Below are positions 1-6,146 of a stretch of DNA of 6,146 nt, one piece after another; position 1 is the stretch's first letter; each line of letters opens with the position of its first letter. The translations under genes were made by a program, and so were the position numbers. The notes under the pieces are model-generated. The model ran no database searches, was not told the origin of the DNA, and saw nothing but the letters and a program-made list of their open reading frames with translations. Source of the DNA: Streptococcus mitis (GTDB taxonomy: Bacteria > Bacillota > Bacilli > Lactobacillales > Streptococcaceae); contig NZ_WIJP01000030.1 in the NCBI RefSeq assembly GCF_009496155.1, positions 1 through 6,146 on the forward strand, written 5' to 3'.

Positions 1-15
1 TTTATGTTTTGTCAT
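1..15 (-). CDS. 5' end of a gene leaving the window, possibly IS30-family transposase (partial)
   Basis: On the minus strand an ATG at 15-13 opens the codons for M-T-K-H-K and then leaves the window. It is preceded by a Shine-Dalgarno GAGG (minus strand, bases 25-22) with 6 nt to the ATG, which is ideal spacing and is the main reason to believe the start. From memory, MTKHK is how several streptococcal IS30-family transposases begin (MTKHKHLTLS-type). Five residues cannot prove this, so the identity is an inference. In related streptococci the gene upstream of rqcP is mfd on the same strand, so a divergent gene here would fit an insertion at that junction. It could also be any other small divergent gene. 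Confidence 0.4.
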
Positions 16-79
16 AGTGGACCTCATTTCTAACTCAAACGTCTCATACTTAATTCCACCATAAAAATCCGTTTTAGAC

Positions 80-112
80 TAATTTCCACTTCGATTGGGC
101 AAGTGGAAGTTA
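80..112. repeat. Inverted repeat / hairpin, 12-bp stem
   Basis: Bases 80-91 pair with 101-112. Eleven pairs are Watson-Crick and one is a G·T (83/109); the core TTCCACTT/AAGTGGAA is perfect, and the loop is 9 nt (92-100). No T-run follows on either strand, so it does not look like an intrinsic terminator. Its position, 65 nt upstream of the putative minus-strand transposase start, would suit a structure near the end of an insertion sequence or a small mobile repeat. It could also be a regulatory dyad for the divergent genes. The function is unknown. Confidence 0.6.
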
Positions 113-163
113 CTTTGAAAAGTTACCAGAGTCAAAAGAAGGCAATTCCCTTTAACATTTTTC

Positions 164-192
164 TTCTATAAAATTGATAAAAATGGTACAAT
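164..192 (+). promoter_or_regulatory. Promoter of the rqcP–divIC operon (extended -10)
   Basis: TACAAT at 187-192 matches the -10 consensus in 5 of 6 bases and is preceded by TGG at 184-186, giving the TGN extended -10 that is common in streptococci. The -35 position with a 17-bp spacer (164-169, TTCTAT) is poor, so the extended -10 would carry most of the recognition. Transcription would begin near 199, leaving a very short leader that contains the GAGGT ribosome binding site at 201-205. This would be the first promoter of the whole + strand gene run. Confidence 0.6.
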
Positions 193-212
193 AATAATTT
201 GAGGTAATAAAA

Positions 213-479
213 ATGAGATTAGACAAATATTTAAAAGTATCAAGAATTATCAAGCGTCGTACAGTCGCAAAGGAAGTAGCTGATAAAGGTAGAATCAAGG
301 TGAATGGAATCTTGGCCAAAAGTTCAACGGATTTGAAAGTTAATGATCAAGTTGAAATTCGTTTTGGCAATAAGTTGCTACTTGTCAAAGTACTAGAGAT
401 GAAAGATAGTACAAAAAAAGAAGATGCAGCAGGTATGTATGAAGTTATCAGTGAAACACGGGTAGAAGAAAATGTCTAA
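213..479 (+). CDS. rqcP: RqcP (YabO-type) S4-domain ribosome-associated quality control protein
   Basis: The 88-aa protein is almost entirely an S4 RNA-binding domain. It opens [16 protein letters not shown], continues with [14 protein letters not shown] and has a conserved tail with [16 protein letters not shown], all close to Bacillus RqcP (YabO), which has about the same length. In that family the protein binds the 50S subunit with RqcH and supports C-terminal alanine tailing of nascent chains on stalled, split ribosomes, positioning the peptidyl-tRNA. Here the function is inferred from similarity. The ATG at 213 lies 8 nt after GAGG (201-204). It is first in the operon, and its end overlaps divIC by 8 nt. 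In Bacillus, yabO also lies upstream of divIC, so the neighbourhood supports the call. Streptococcal annotations often say only 'S4 domain protein'. HslR/Hsp15 is a more distant alternative. Confidence 0.9.
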   Translation: MRLDKYLKVSRIIKRRTVAKEVADKGRIKVNGILAKSSTDLKVNDQVEIRFGNKLLLVKVLEMKDSTKKEDAAGMYEVISETRVEENV

Positions 480-840
480 AAATATCGTACAATTGAATAA
501 TTCTTTTATTCAAAATGAGCACCAACGTCGTCGCTATCTGATGAAAGAACGACAAAAACGTAATCGTTTCATGGGTTGGGTTCTGATTTTGATGATTTTA
601 TTGTTCATTTTACCAACTTATAATCTTGCTCAAAGCTATCACCAATTACTCCAAAGACGTCAACAGTTATCAGACTTGCAAACTCAGTATCAAACCTTGA
701 GTGAGGAGAAGGAGAAAGAGACCGCTTTTGCTACAAAGTTGAAAGATGAAGATTACGCTGCTAAATACATGCGTGCAAAATATTATTATTCTAAGAATCG
801 GGAAGCCGTTTATACGATTCCTGACTTGCTTCCAAGGTGA
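472..840 (+). CDS. divIC: Septum formation initiator DivIC (FtsB/DivIC family)
   Basis: A 122-aa bitopic membrane protein. It has a basic cytoplasmic N-terminus (residues 1-33, rich in R and K around 18-31), one transmembrane segment (about 34-54, [18 protein letters not shown]), then an extracellular coiled coil (about 57-90, Q/L/E-rich), and a short C-terminal part with [17 protein letters not shown], typical of the family. DivIC pairs with FtsL and DivIB (FtsQ) at the division site and helps activate septal peptidoglycan synthesis by FtsW and PBP2x/2b. The length equals that expected for streptococcal DivIC. The ATG at 472 overlaps the rqcP end (shared ATGTCTAA). The upstream sequence GGGTAGAAGAAA is a weak ribosome binding site, so expression is probably translationally coupled to rqcP. 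Confidence 0.93.
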   Translation: MSKNIVQLNNSFIQNEHQRRRYLMKERQKRNRFMGWVLILMILLFILPTYNLAQSYHQLLQRRQQLSDLQTQYQTLSEEKEKETAFATKLKDEDYAAKYMRAKYYYSKNREAVYTIPDLLPR

Positions 841-844
841 TAAA

Positions 845-967
845 ATGGAAAATTTATTAGATGTAATAGAGCAATTTTTGAGTCTATCGGATGAAAAGCT
901 GGAAGAGCTAGCTGATAAAAATCAATTATTGCGTTTACAAGAAGAAAAGGAAAGGAAGAATGCGTAA
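845..967 (+). CDS. Small acidic helical protein of 40 aa, unknown function
   Basis: I do not know a function for this small protein; small ORFs of this size occupy the same place in pneumococcal genomes, usually as 'hypothetical protein'. The start at ATG 845 is chosen because AAGGTGA (834-840) sits 7 nt upstream, the gene then begins 4 nt after the divIC stop, and it overlaps the next gene by 8 nt (960-967). A longer reading from 746 would overlap nearly 100 nt of divIC without a good ribosome binding site and is rejected. The peptide (MENLLDVIEQFLSLSDEKLE…) is charged and leucine-rich, predicted to be one or two amphipathic helices with a basic end, with no signal peptide or membrane segment. 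Its place between divIC and an envelope protein gene hints at a division or envelope role, but this is only context. Confidence 0.8.
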   Translation: MENLLDVIEQFLSLSDEKLEELADKNQLLRLQEEKERKNA

Positions 968-2228
968 ATTCTTAATTATTTTGTTGCTACCGAGTTTTTT
1001 GACCATTTCAAAAGTTGTTAGCACAGAAAAAGAAGTCGTCTATACTTCGAAAGAAATTTATTACCTTTCACAATCTGACTTTGGTATTTATTTTAGAGAA
1101 AAGCTAAGTATTCCTATGGTTTATGGAGAAGTTCCTGTCTATGCAAATGAAGATTTAGTGGTAGAATCTGGAAAATTGACTCCTAAAACAAGTTTTCAAA
1201 TAACCGAGTGGCGCTTAAATAAACAAGGAATTCCAGTATTTAAGTTATCCAACCATCAATTTATAGCTGCAGACAAACGATTTTTATATGATCAGTCAGA
1301 GGTAACTCCAACAATAAAAAAAGTATGGTTAGAATCAGGTTTTAAACTGTATAATAGTCCTTATGATTTAAAAGAGGTGAAATCATCCTTATCAGCTTAT
1401 TCGCAGGTATCAATCGATAAGACCATGTTTGTAGAAGGAAAAGAATTTCTACATATTGATCAGGCTGGATGGGTGGATAAAGAGTCAACTTCTGAAGAAG
1501 ATAATCGGATGAGTAAAGTCCAAGAAATGTTATCTGAAAAATATCAAAAAGATTCTTTCTCTATTTATGTTAAGCAACTGACTACTGGAAAAGAAGCTGG
1601 TATCAATCAAGATGAAAAGATGTATGCAGCTAGTGTTTTAAAACTCCCTTATCTCTACTATACGCAAGAAAAAATAAATGATGGTCTGTATCAGTTAGAT
1701 TCGACTGTGAAATACGTATCAGCAGTTAATGATTTTCCAGGTTCTTATAAACCAGAGGGAAGTGGTAGTCTTCCTAAAAAAGAGGATAATAAAGAGTATT
1801 CTCTAAAAGATTTAATTACGAAAGTATCAAAAGAATCGGATAATGTAGCTCATAATCTATTGGGATATTACATTTCAAACCAATCTGATGCCACATTCAA
1901 ATCCAAGATGTCTGCCATTATGGGAGATGATTGGGATTCAAAAGAAAAATTGATTTCTTCCAAGATGGCTGGGAAGGTTATGGAAGCCATTTATAATCAA
2001 AATGGATTTGTATTGGAATCTTTGACTAAAACAGATTTTGATAATGAGAGAATTGCCAAAGGTGTTTCTGTGAATGTAGCTCATAAAATTGGGGATGCGG
2101 ACGAATTTGAGCATGATACAGGTGTTGTCTATGCAGATTCTCCATTTATTCTTTCTATTTTCACTAAGAATTCTGATTATGATACGATTTCTCAGATAGC
2201 CAAGGATGTTTATGAGGTTCTAAAATGA
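960..2228 (+). CDS. Exported serine beta-lactamase-like / PBP-like protein with N-terminal SH3-like modules
   Basis: A 422-aa protein with an N-terminal hydrophobic segment (residues 3-20) that looks like a signal peptide or membrane anchor. Residues about 50-110 and 125-175 look like two degenerate SH3/GW-type modules; the second ends in AGWVDKEST. Residues about 185-420 have the class A beta-lactamase fold (Beta-lactamase2 type): S225-V-L-K228 (SxxK nucleophile), S293-D-N295 (SDN) and K376-I-G378 (in place of KTG). SDN and KIG are only about 80 residues apart and I see no ExxLN omega-loop motif, so the deacylating Glu166 of true beta-lactamases seems absent. A PBP-like acyl enzyme or cell-wall peptidase is therefore more likely than a resistance enzyme. 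The substrate is unknown. The ATG at 960 follows purine-rich AAAGG (946-950). The stop overlaps the tilS start (ATGA). Confidence 0.85.
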   Translation: MRKFLIILLLPSFLTISKVVSTEKEVVYTSKEIYYLSQSDFGIYFREKLSIPMVYGEVPVYANEDLVVESGKLTPKTSFQITEWRLNKQGIPVFKLSNHQFIAADKRFLYDQSEVTPTIKKVWLESGFKLYNSPYDLKEVKSSLSAYSQVSIDKTMFVEGKEFLHIDQAGWVDKESTSEEDNRMSKVQEMLSEKYQKDSFSIYVKQLTTGKEAGINQDEKMYAASVLKLPYLYYTQEKINDGLYQLDSTVKYVSAVNDFPGSYKPEGSGSLPKKEDNKEYSLKDLITKVSKESDNVAHNLLGYYISNQSDATFKSKMSAIMGDDWDSKEKLISSKMAGKVMEAIYNQNGFVLESLTKTDFDNERIAKGVSVNVAHKIGDADEFEHDTGVVYADSPFILSIFTKNSDYDTISQIAKDVYEVLK

Positions 2229-3502
2229 GGGAACAAGATTTTTTAAATCATTTTCTCAAGAGAGAATATTTTAAAAAACATGCTAAGGTGGTGTTAGCTA
2301 TTTCTGGTGGATTAGATTCTATGTTTCTATTTAAGGTATTATCTACGTATCAAAAAGAGTTAGAAATTGAATTGATTCTAGCTCATGTGAATCATAAGCA
2401 GAGAGTAGAATCAGATTGGGAAGAAAAGGAATTAAGGAAGTTGGCTGCTAAAGCAGAGCTTCCTATTTATATCAGCAATTTTTCAGGTGAATTTTCAGAA
2501 GCGCGTGCTCGAGATTTTCGTTATGATTTTTTTCAAGAGGTCATGAAAAAGACAGGTGCGACAGCCTTGGTCACTGCCCACCATGCTGATGACCAGGTGG
2601 AAACGATTTTGATGCGTTTGATTCGAGGTACTCGCTTGCGCTATCTATCAGGAATTAAGGAGAAGCAAGTAGTTGGGGAAATAGAAATCATTCGTCCATT
2701 CTTGCATTTTCAGAAAAAAGACTTTCCATCAATTTTTCATTTTGAAGATATATCAAATCAGGAAAATCATTATTTTCGCAATCGTATTCGAAACTCTTAT
2801 TTACCAGAATTGGAAAAAGAAAATCCTCGATTTAGGGATGCAATCTTAAGTCTCGGCAATGAAATTTTAGATTATGATTTGGCAATAGCTGAACTATCAA
2901 AGAATATTGATGTAGAAAATTTAGAGCAACTATTGTCTTACTCTGAGTCGACACAAAGAGTTTTACTTCAAACTTATCTGAATCGTTTTCCAGATTTGAA
3001 TCTTACAAAAGCTCAGTTTGAAGAAGTTCGGCAGATTTTAAAAATTAAAAGCCAGTATCGTCATCTGCTTAAAAATGGCTATGAATTGATAAAAGAGTAT
3101 CAAAAGTTTCAGATTTGTAAAATCAGTCCGCAGGCTGATGAAAAGGAAGATGAATTTGTGTTACACTATCAAAATCAGGTTACTTATCAAGGATATTTAT
3201 TTTCCTTTGGACTTCCTTTAGAAGGTGAGTCAGTTCAACAAATACCTGTTTCACGCGAAACATCCATATACATTCGTCATCGAAAACCAGGAGATGTTTT
3301 GATTCAAAATGGGCATAGAAAAAAACTCAGACGTCTATTTATTGATTTGAAAATTCCTATGGAAAAGCGAAAATCTGCTCTGATTATTGAGCAATTTGGT
3401 GAAATCGTCTCAATTTTGGGAATTGCGACCAGTAATTTGAGTAAAAACACGAAAAATGATATAATGAACACTGTACTTTATATAGAAAAAATAGATAGGT
3501 AA
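2225..3502 (+). CDS. tilS: tRNA(Ile)-lysidine synthase TilS
   Basis: This ATP-dependent enzyme converts C34 of the CAU anticodon of tRNA-Ile2 to lysidine, so that it reads AUA and is charged with isoleucine; it is essential in most bacteria. The 425-aa protein has the N-type ATP pyrophosphatase P-loop S27-G-G-L-D-S32, the HHADDQVET signature (119-127), [10 protein letters not shown] (134-143), the YFRNRIRN motif (183-190), a helical middle domain (about 200-300) and the TilS C-terminal domain (about 349-400, with RKPGD and [13 protein letters not shown]). The length is normal for Firmicutes. The start overlaps the upstream stop by 4 nt (ATGA), and GAGG at 2214-2217 lies 7 nt before the ATG, indicating coupling. 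The 3' end contains a probable promoter for hpt. TilS next to hpt and ftsH is widespread in Firmicutes, and in Bacillus TilS and HprT have been reported to influence ftsH transcription. Confidence 0.97.
   Translation: MREQDFLNHFLKREYFKKHAKVVLAISGGLDSMFLFKVLSTYQKELEIELILAHVNHKQRVESDWEEKELRKLAAKAELPIYISNFSGEFSEARARDFRYDFFQEVMKKTGATALVTAHHADDQVETILMRLIRGTRLRYLSGIKEKQVVGEIEIIRPFLHFQKKDFPSIFHFEDISNQENHYFRNRIRNSYLPELEKENPRFRDAILSLGNEILDYDLAIAELSKNIDVENLEQLLSYSESTQRVLLQTYLNRFPDLNLTKAQFEEVRQILKIKSQYRHLLKNGYELIKEYQKFQICKISPQADEKEDEFVLHYQNQVTYQGYLFSFGLPLEGESVQQIPVSRETSIYIRHRKPGDVLIQNGHRKKLRRLFIDLKIPMEKRKSALIIEQFGEIVSILGIATSNLSKNTKNDIMNTVLYIEKIDR
3437..3465 (+). promoter_or_regulatory. Internal promoter in the 3' end of tilS, driving hpt–ftsH
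   Basis: TATAAT at 3460-3465 is a perfect -10, preceded by TGA (3457-3459), which makes an extended -10. TTGAGT at 3437-3442 matches 4 of 6 bases of the -35 consensus with exactly 17 bp between the boxes. Transcription would begin near 3472, about 35 nt before the hpt start. It lies wholly inside the tilS coding sequence, over the codons for the last C-terminal residues. It would allow hpt and ftsH to be expressed independently of the division and tRNA genes upstream. Confidence 0.75.
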
Positions 3503-3506
3503 AAAA

Positions 3507-4049
3507 ATGTTAGAAAACGATATTAAAAAAATCCTCGTTTCACACGATGAAATTACAGAAGCTGCTAAAAAATTAGGTGCTCAATTAACCAAAGACTATG
3601 CAGGAAAAAATCCAATTTTAGTTGGGATTTTAAAAGGATCTATTCCTTTTATGGCTGAATTGGTTAAACATATCGACACACATATTGAAATGGACTTCAT
3701 GATGGTTTCTAGCTACCATGGTGGAACAGCAAGTAGTGGTGTCATCAATATCAAGCAAGATGTGACTCAAGATATCAAAGGAAGACATGTTCTATTTGTA
3801 GAGGATATCATTGATACAGGTCAAACTTTGAAAAATTTACGAGATATGTTTATTGAAAGAGAAGCTGCTTCTGTTAATATTGCAACCTTGTTGGATAAAC
3901 CAGAGGGGCGTGTTGTAGAAATTGAGGCAGACTATACCTGCTTTACTATTCCAAATGAGTTTGTAGTAGGTTATGGTTTAGATTACAAAGAAAATTATCG
4001 TAACCTTCCTTATGTTGGAGTATTGAAAGAAGAAGTGTATTCAAATTAG
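3507..4049 (+). CDS. hpt: Hypoxanthine-guanine phosphoribosyltransferase
   Basis: This purine salvage enzyme of the cytoplasm joins hypoxanthine or guanine to PRPP to give IMP or GMP plus pyrophosphate. The 180-aa protein has the type I phosphoribosyltransferase features: loop I L42-K-G-S45, the flexible-loop region [11 protein letters not shown] (68-78), the PRPP-binding motif [11 protein letters not shown] (98-108), the base-contacting DKPEGR (130-135) and the C-terminal [10 protein letters not shown] (151-160). The length is the usual one for bacterial HPRT. The ATG at 3507 follows TAGGT (3496-3500) and begins 4 nt after the tilS stop. It has its own likely promoter within tilS. Genes of this family are also named hprT. 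Confidence 0.97.
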   Translation: MLENDIKKILVSHDEITEAAKKLGAQLTKDYAGKNPILVGILKGSIPFMAELVKHIDTHIEMDFMMVSSYHGGTASSGVINIKQDVTQDIKGRHVLFVEDIIDTGQTLKNLRDMFIEREAASVNIATLLDKPEGRVVEIEADYTCFTIPNEFVVGYGLDYKENYRNLPYVGVLKEEVYSN

Positions 4050-4064
4050 AAAGAACAATTTTTA

Positions 4065-6023
4065 ATGAAAAAACAAAATAATGGTTTAATTAAAAATCCT
4101 TTTCTATGGTTATTACTTATTTTTCTCCTAGTTACAGGTTACCAGTATTTTAGTACAGGTAGTGTTGCAGGGAAAAGTGAGCAAATTAATTATACAGAAT
4201 TGGTAAAAGAAATTACCGATGACAATGTAAAAGAATTGACTTACCAACCAAATGGCAGTGTTATCGAAGTTTCAGGTGTCTATAAAAATCCTAAAACAAG
4301 TAAAGAAGAAACAGGCATTCAGTTCTTTTCTCCTTCTGCTACAACAGTAGAGAAATTTTCAAGCATCATTCTTCCTTCAGATACGACAGTATCTGAATTG
4401 CAAAAACTTGCTTCTGACCATAAAGCGGAAATAACTGTTAAGCATGAAAGTTCAAGTGGTATGTGGATTAATATTCTTGTATCCATTGTGCCATTCGGTA
4501 TTCTTTTCTTCTTCCTATTCTCTATGATGGGAAATATGGGAGGAAATAATGGCCGTAACCCAATGAGTTTTGGACGTAGTAAGGCTAAAGCCGCAAATAA
4601 AGAAGATATTAAAGTAAGATTTTCAGATGTTGCTGGAGCTGAGGAAGAAAAACAAGAACTAGTTGAGGTTGTTGAATTCTTAAAAGATCCAAAACGATTT
4701 ACAAAACTTGGAGCCCGTATTCCAGCAGGTGTCCTTCTGGAGGGACCTCCGGGAACAGGTAAGACTTTGCTTGCTAAGGCAGTCGCTGGAGAAGCAGGTG
4801 TTCCATTCTTTAGTATTTCAGGTTCTGACTTTGTAGAAATGTTTGTCGGAGTTGGAGCTAGTCGTGTTCGTTCTCTTTTTGAAGATGCTAAAAAAGCAGC
4901 ACCAGCTATCATCTTTATCGATGAAATTGATGCCGTTGGACGTCAACGTGGAGTTGGTCTTGGCGGAGGAAATGACGAACGTGAACAAACCTTGAACCAA
5001 CTCTTGATTGAAATGGATGGTTTTGAGGGAAATGAAGGGATTATTGTCATTGCTGCGACAAACCGTTCAGATGTACTTGACCCAGCCCTTCTGCGTCCAG
5101 GACGTTTTGATAGAAAAGTATTGGTTGGCCGTCCTGATGTTAAGGGTCGCGAAGCAATCTTGAAAGTTCATGCTAAGAACAAGCCTTTAGCGGAAGATGT
5201 TGATTTGAAATTAGTGGCTCAACAAACTCCAGGTTTTGTTGGTGCTGATTTAGAGAATGTCTTGAATGAAGCGGCCTTAGTCGCTGCTCGTCGCAATAAA
5301 TCAATCATTGATGCCTCAGATATTGATGAAGCAGAAGATAGAGTTATTGCTGGTCCTTCCAAGAAAGATAAGACAGTGTCACAAAAAGAACGTGAGTTGG
5401 TTGCCTACCATGAGGCAGGACATACCATTGTAGGTCTAGTCTTGTCGAATGCCCGCGTTGTTCATAAGGTCACAATTGTTCCAAGAGGTCGTGCAGGTGG
5501 TTACATGATTGCACTTCCTAAAGAAGATCAAATGCTTCTATCTAAAGAAGATATGAAAGAGCAATTAGCTGGCTTAATGGGTGGACGTGTAGCTGAAGAA
5601 ATTATCTTTAATGTCCAAACTACAGGAGCTTCAAACGACTTTGAACAAGCGACACAAATGGCGCGTGCAATGGTTACAGAGTACGGTATGAGTGAAAAAC
5701 TTGGCCCAGTACAATATGAAGGAAACCATGCTATGTTTGGTGCACAGAGCCCTCAAAAATCAATTTCAGAACAAACAGCTTATGAAATTGACGAAGAGGT
5801 TCGTTCATTATTAAATGAAGCACGAAATAAAGCTGCTGAAATTATTCAGTCAAATCGTGAAACTCACAAGTTGATTGCAGAAGCATTATTGAAATACGAA
5901 ACATTGGATAGTACACAAATTAAATCTCTTTTTGAAACAGGAAAGATGCCTGAAACAGTAGAAGAGGAATCACATGCATTATCTTATGATGAAATTAAGT
6001 CAAAAATGAATGACGAAAAATAA
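4065..6023 (+). CDS. ftsH: ATP-dependent zinc metalloprotease FtsH
   Basis: This membrane-anchored hexameric AAA+ protease unfolds and degrades misassembled membrane proteins and some regulatory cytosolic proteins. The 652-aa chain has TM1 (about 12-29), an extracellular FtsH_ext domain (about 30-132), TM2 (about 134-155), then the AAA+ module with Walker A GPPGTGKT (227-234), pore motif F260-V-G, Walker B IIFIDEID (282-289) and second region of homology with arginine fingers R344 and R347. The M41 peptidase domain carries the zinc site H449-E-A-G-H453 with D525 as probable third ligand. All catalytic residues are intact. The ATG lies 15 nt after the hpt stop; the ribosome binding site is weak (AGAAAGAA, 4048-4055). 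The C-terminal tail (about 625-652) is acidic and presumably flexible. The ectodomain differs most from pneumococcal FtsH as I remember it. Confidence 0.98.
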   Translation: MKKQNNGLIKNPFLWLLLIFLLVTGYQYFSTGSVAGKSEQINYTELVKEITDDNVKELTYQPNGSVIEVSGVYKNPKTSKEETGIQFFSPSATTVEKFSSIILPSDTTVSELQKLASDHKAEITVKHESSSGMWINILVSIVPFGILFFFLFSMMGNMGGNNGRNPMSFGRSKAKAANKEDIKVRFSDVAGAEEEKQELVEVVEFLKDPKRFTKLGARIPAGVLLEGPPGTGKTLLAKAVAGEAGVPFFSISGSDFVEMFVGVGASRVRSLFEDAKKAAPAIIFIDEIDAVGRQRGVGLGGGNDEREQTLNQLLIEMDGFEGNEGIIVIAATNRSDVLDPALLRPGRFDRKVLVGRPDVKGREAILKVHAKNKPLAEDVDLKLVAQQTPGFVGADLENVLNEAALVAARRNKSIIDASDIDEAEDRVIAGPSKKDKTVSQKERELVAYHEAGHTIVGLVLSNARVVHKVTIVPRGRAGGYMIALPKEDQMLLSKEDMKEQLAGLMGGRVAEEIIFNVQTTGASNDFEQATQMARAMVTEYGMSEKLGPVQYEGNHAMFGAQSPQKSISEQTAYEIDEEVRSLLNEARNKAAEIIQSNRETHKLIAEALLKYETLDSTQIKSLFETGKMPETVEEESHALSYDEIKSKMNDEK

Positions 6024-6027
6024 CCCT

Positions 6028-6052
6028 GAGAGAGGCATGTCCTCTCTTTTTT
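6028..6052 (+). terminator. Intrinsic terminator after ftsH
   Basis: AGAGAGG (6029-6035) pairs perfectly with CCTCTCT (6041-6047) around a 5-nt loop, and T residues run on to 6052. It starts 5 nt after the ftsH stop codon. It is a compact, typical Rho-independent terminator that ends the hpt–ftsH transcript and keeps it from reading into the next, separately regulated gene. Confidence 0.9.
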
Positions 6053-6054
6053 GT

Positions 6055-6084
6055 GCAGTTGAGGAGGTAAAGGGGACAGAATAG
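6055..6084 (+). promoter_or_regulatory. ComE-box (early competence direct repeat) upstream of probable comX
   Basis: Two 9-bp imperfect direct repeats, GCAGTTGAG (6055-6063) and ACAGAATAG (6076-6084), are separated by exactly 12 nt. This is the geometry of the binding site of the competence response regulator ComE (consensus aCAnTTcaG-N12-aCAgTTgaG). The first repeat matches well; the second keeps CAG and the final AG but has AA where TT is expected. A candidate extended -10, TGTTAAACT (6114-6122), lies 29 nt after the box. In pneumococcus the gene directly after ftsH is comX with such a box, so context and sequence agree. Binding itself is inferred. Confidence 0.7.
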
Positions 6085-6143
6085 GTGAAATAGTCCCAAT
6101 TAGCTTCTTTATTTGTTAAACTGTATCTAGAAAGGGGAAGATT

Positions 6144-6146
6144 ATG
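6144..6146 (+). CDS. comX: Start codon of the next gene, probably comX/sigX (partial)
   Basis: The window ends on an ATG with a ribosome binding site AAAGGGGA (6131-6138), the G-run ending 6 nt before it. No coding sequence beyond the start codon is visible, so the protein is not identified from sequence. The name rests on two points: the ComE-box-like repeat upstream, and the known order ftsH–comX in mitis-group streptococci. ComX is the alternative sigma factor that turns on late competence genes for DNA uptake and recombination. Confidence 0.5.

Larger units (their letters stand above)
16..212. other. Intergenic region between the divergent left-edge gene and rqcP
   Basis: This stretch is AT-rich and non-coding. 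It holds the Shine-Dalgarno of the minus-strand gene (22-25), a 12-bp-stem inverted repeat (80-112), a short open frame ending in TAA at 153-155 that could be the leftover tail of an upstream gene, and the rqcP promoter and ribosome binding site. No tRNA, CRISPR repeat, or BOX or RUP repeat was recognised. If the left-edge gene is an IS transposase, the IS end must lie somewhere between about 16 and the promoter, but it cannot be placed with only one end in view. Confidence 0.6.

Noticed and set aside
107..126. Direct repeat AAGTTAC (107-113 and 120-126) as an IS target duplication
   Set aside because: It is only 7 nt long in AT-rich DNA, IS30-family elements usually duplicate 2-3 bp, and both copies lie on the same side of the putative transposase gene, so they cannot flank it.
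167..172. TATAAA as an alternative -10 for rqcP
   Set aside because: It lacks a TG extension and a convincing -35; TACAAT at 187-192 with its TGG extension is better placed.
746..967. 73-aa reading of the small ORF with a start inside divIC
   Set aside because: It would overlap almost 100 nt of divIC in another frame. The ATG at 845 has a clear AAGGTGA ribosome binding site right after the divIC stop, and the extra N-terminal residues look like out-of-frame translation.
960..2228. Antibiotic resistance beta-lactamase
   Set aside because: Embedded in a housekeeping operon of normal composition, with a short SDN–KIG distance and no visible ExxLN. Mitis-group resistance is usually through altered PBPs, not beta-lactamases.
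4319..4912. 197-aa open frame on the minus strand
   Set aside because: It lies antisense within the highly conserved FtsH coding sequence, with low-complexity composition (S/T/P-rich) typical of an antisense shadow and no recognisable domain.
4818..5000. 60-aa open frame on the minus strand
   Set aside because: Antisense to the FtsH AAA+ core, no ribosome binding site of note and no recognisable motif.
6062..6067. Perfect Shine-Dalgarno AGGAGG without a gene
   Set aside because: No ATG at a suitable distance; the nearest GTG (6085) meets a stop after two codons. The purine run is better explained as the spacer of the ComE-box.

Overview
The window looks like chromosomal DNA of a low-GC Firmicute, most probably a mitis-group Streptococcus (S. 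mitis / S. oralis / S. pneumoniae relatives). Three things support this. The order rqcP–divIC–small ORF–beta-lactamase-like protein–tilS–hpt–ftsH is the streptococcal version of the divIC–tilS–hpt–ftsH cluster known from Bacillus. The non-coding DNA after ftsH carries what looks like a ComE-box, as expected upstream of comX. The protein sequences resemble pneumococcal ones but, from memory, differ at several positions (for example in the FtsH N-terminal region). The exact species cannot be settled from sequence reading alone.

Layout. Bases 1-15 (minus strand) hold five codons, preceded by a good Shine-Dalgarno, of a gene running off the left edge; they resemble the start of streptococcal IS30-family transposases. 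Bases 16-212 are non-coding, with a 12-bp-stem hairpin, a possible tail of a lost or displaced upstream ORF, and an extended -10 promoter. From 213 to 6023 seven genes run on the + strand with gaps of at most 15 nt or short overlaps: rqcP (S4-domain ribosome quality control factor), divIC (septal coiled-coil membrane protein), a 40-codon acidic helical protein of unknown function, an exported class A beta-lactamase-fold/PBP-like protein with SH3-like modules, tilS (tRNA-Ile lysidine synthase), hpt (hypoxanthine-guanine phosphoribosyltransferase) and ftsH (membrane AAA+ metalloprotease). A near-consensus internal promoter at the 3' end of tilS probably gives hpt–ftsH separate transcription. A compact intrinsic terminator follows ftsH.

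The last ~95 bases form the promoter region of the next gene, whose start codon ends the window. A direct repeat with 12-nt spacing matches the ComE-box arrangement of early competence genes, so the next gene is probably comX (sigX), the alternative sigma factor for late competence genes.

The genes are mostly housekeeping: translation quality control (rqcP), tRNA decoding (tilS), purine salvage (hpt), membrane proteostasis (ftsH) and cell division or envelope (divIC, beta-lactamase-like protein). No novel multi-gene defence or mobile system is visible. The points most worth following up are the possible IS insertion at the left edge, the conserved-looking 40-aa ORF, the beta-lactamase-fold protein without an obvious omega-loop glutamate, the internal tilS promoter, and the diverged second half of the ComE-box.
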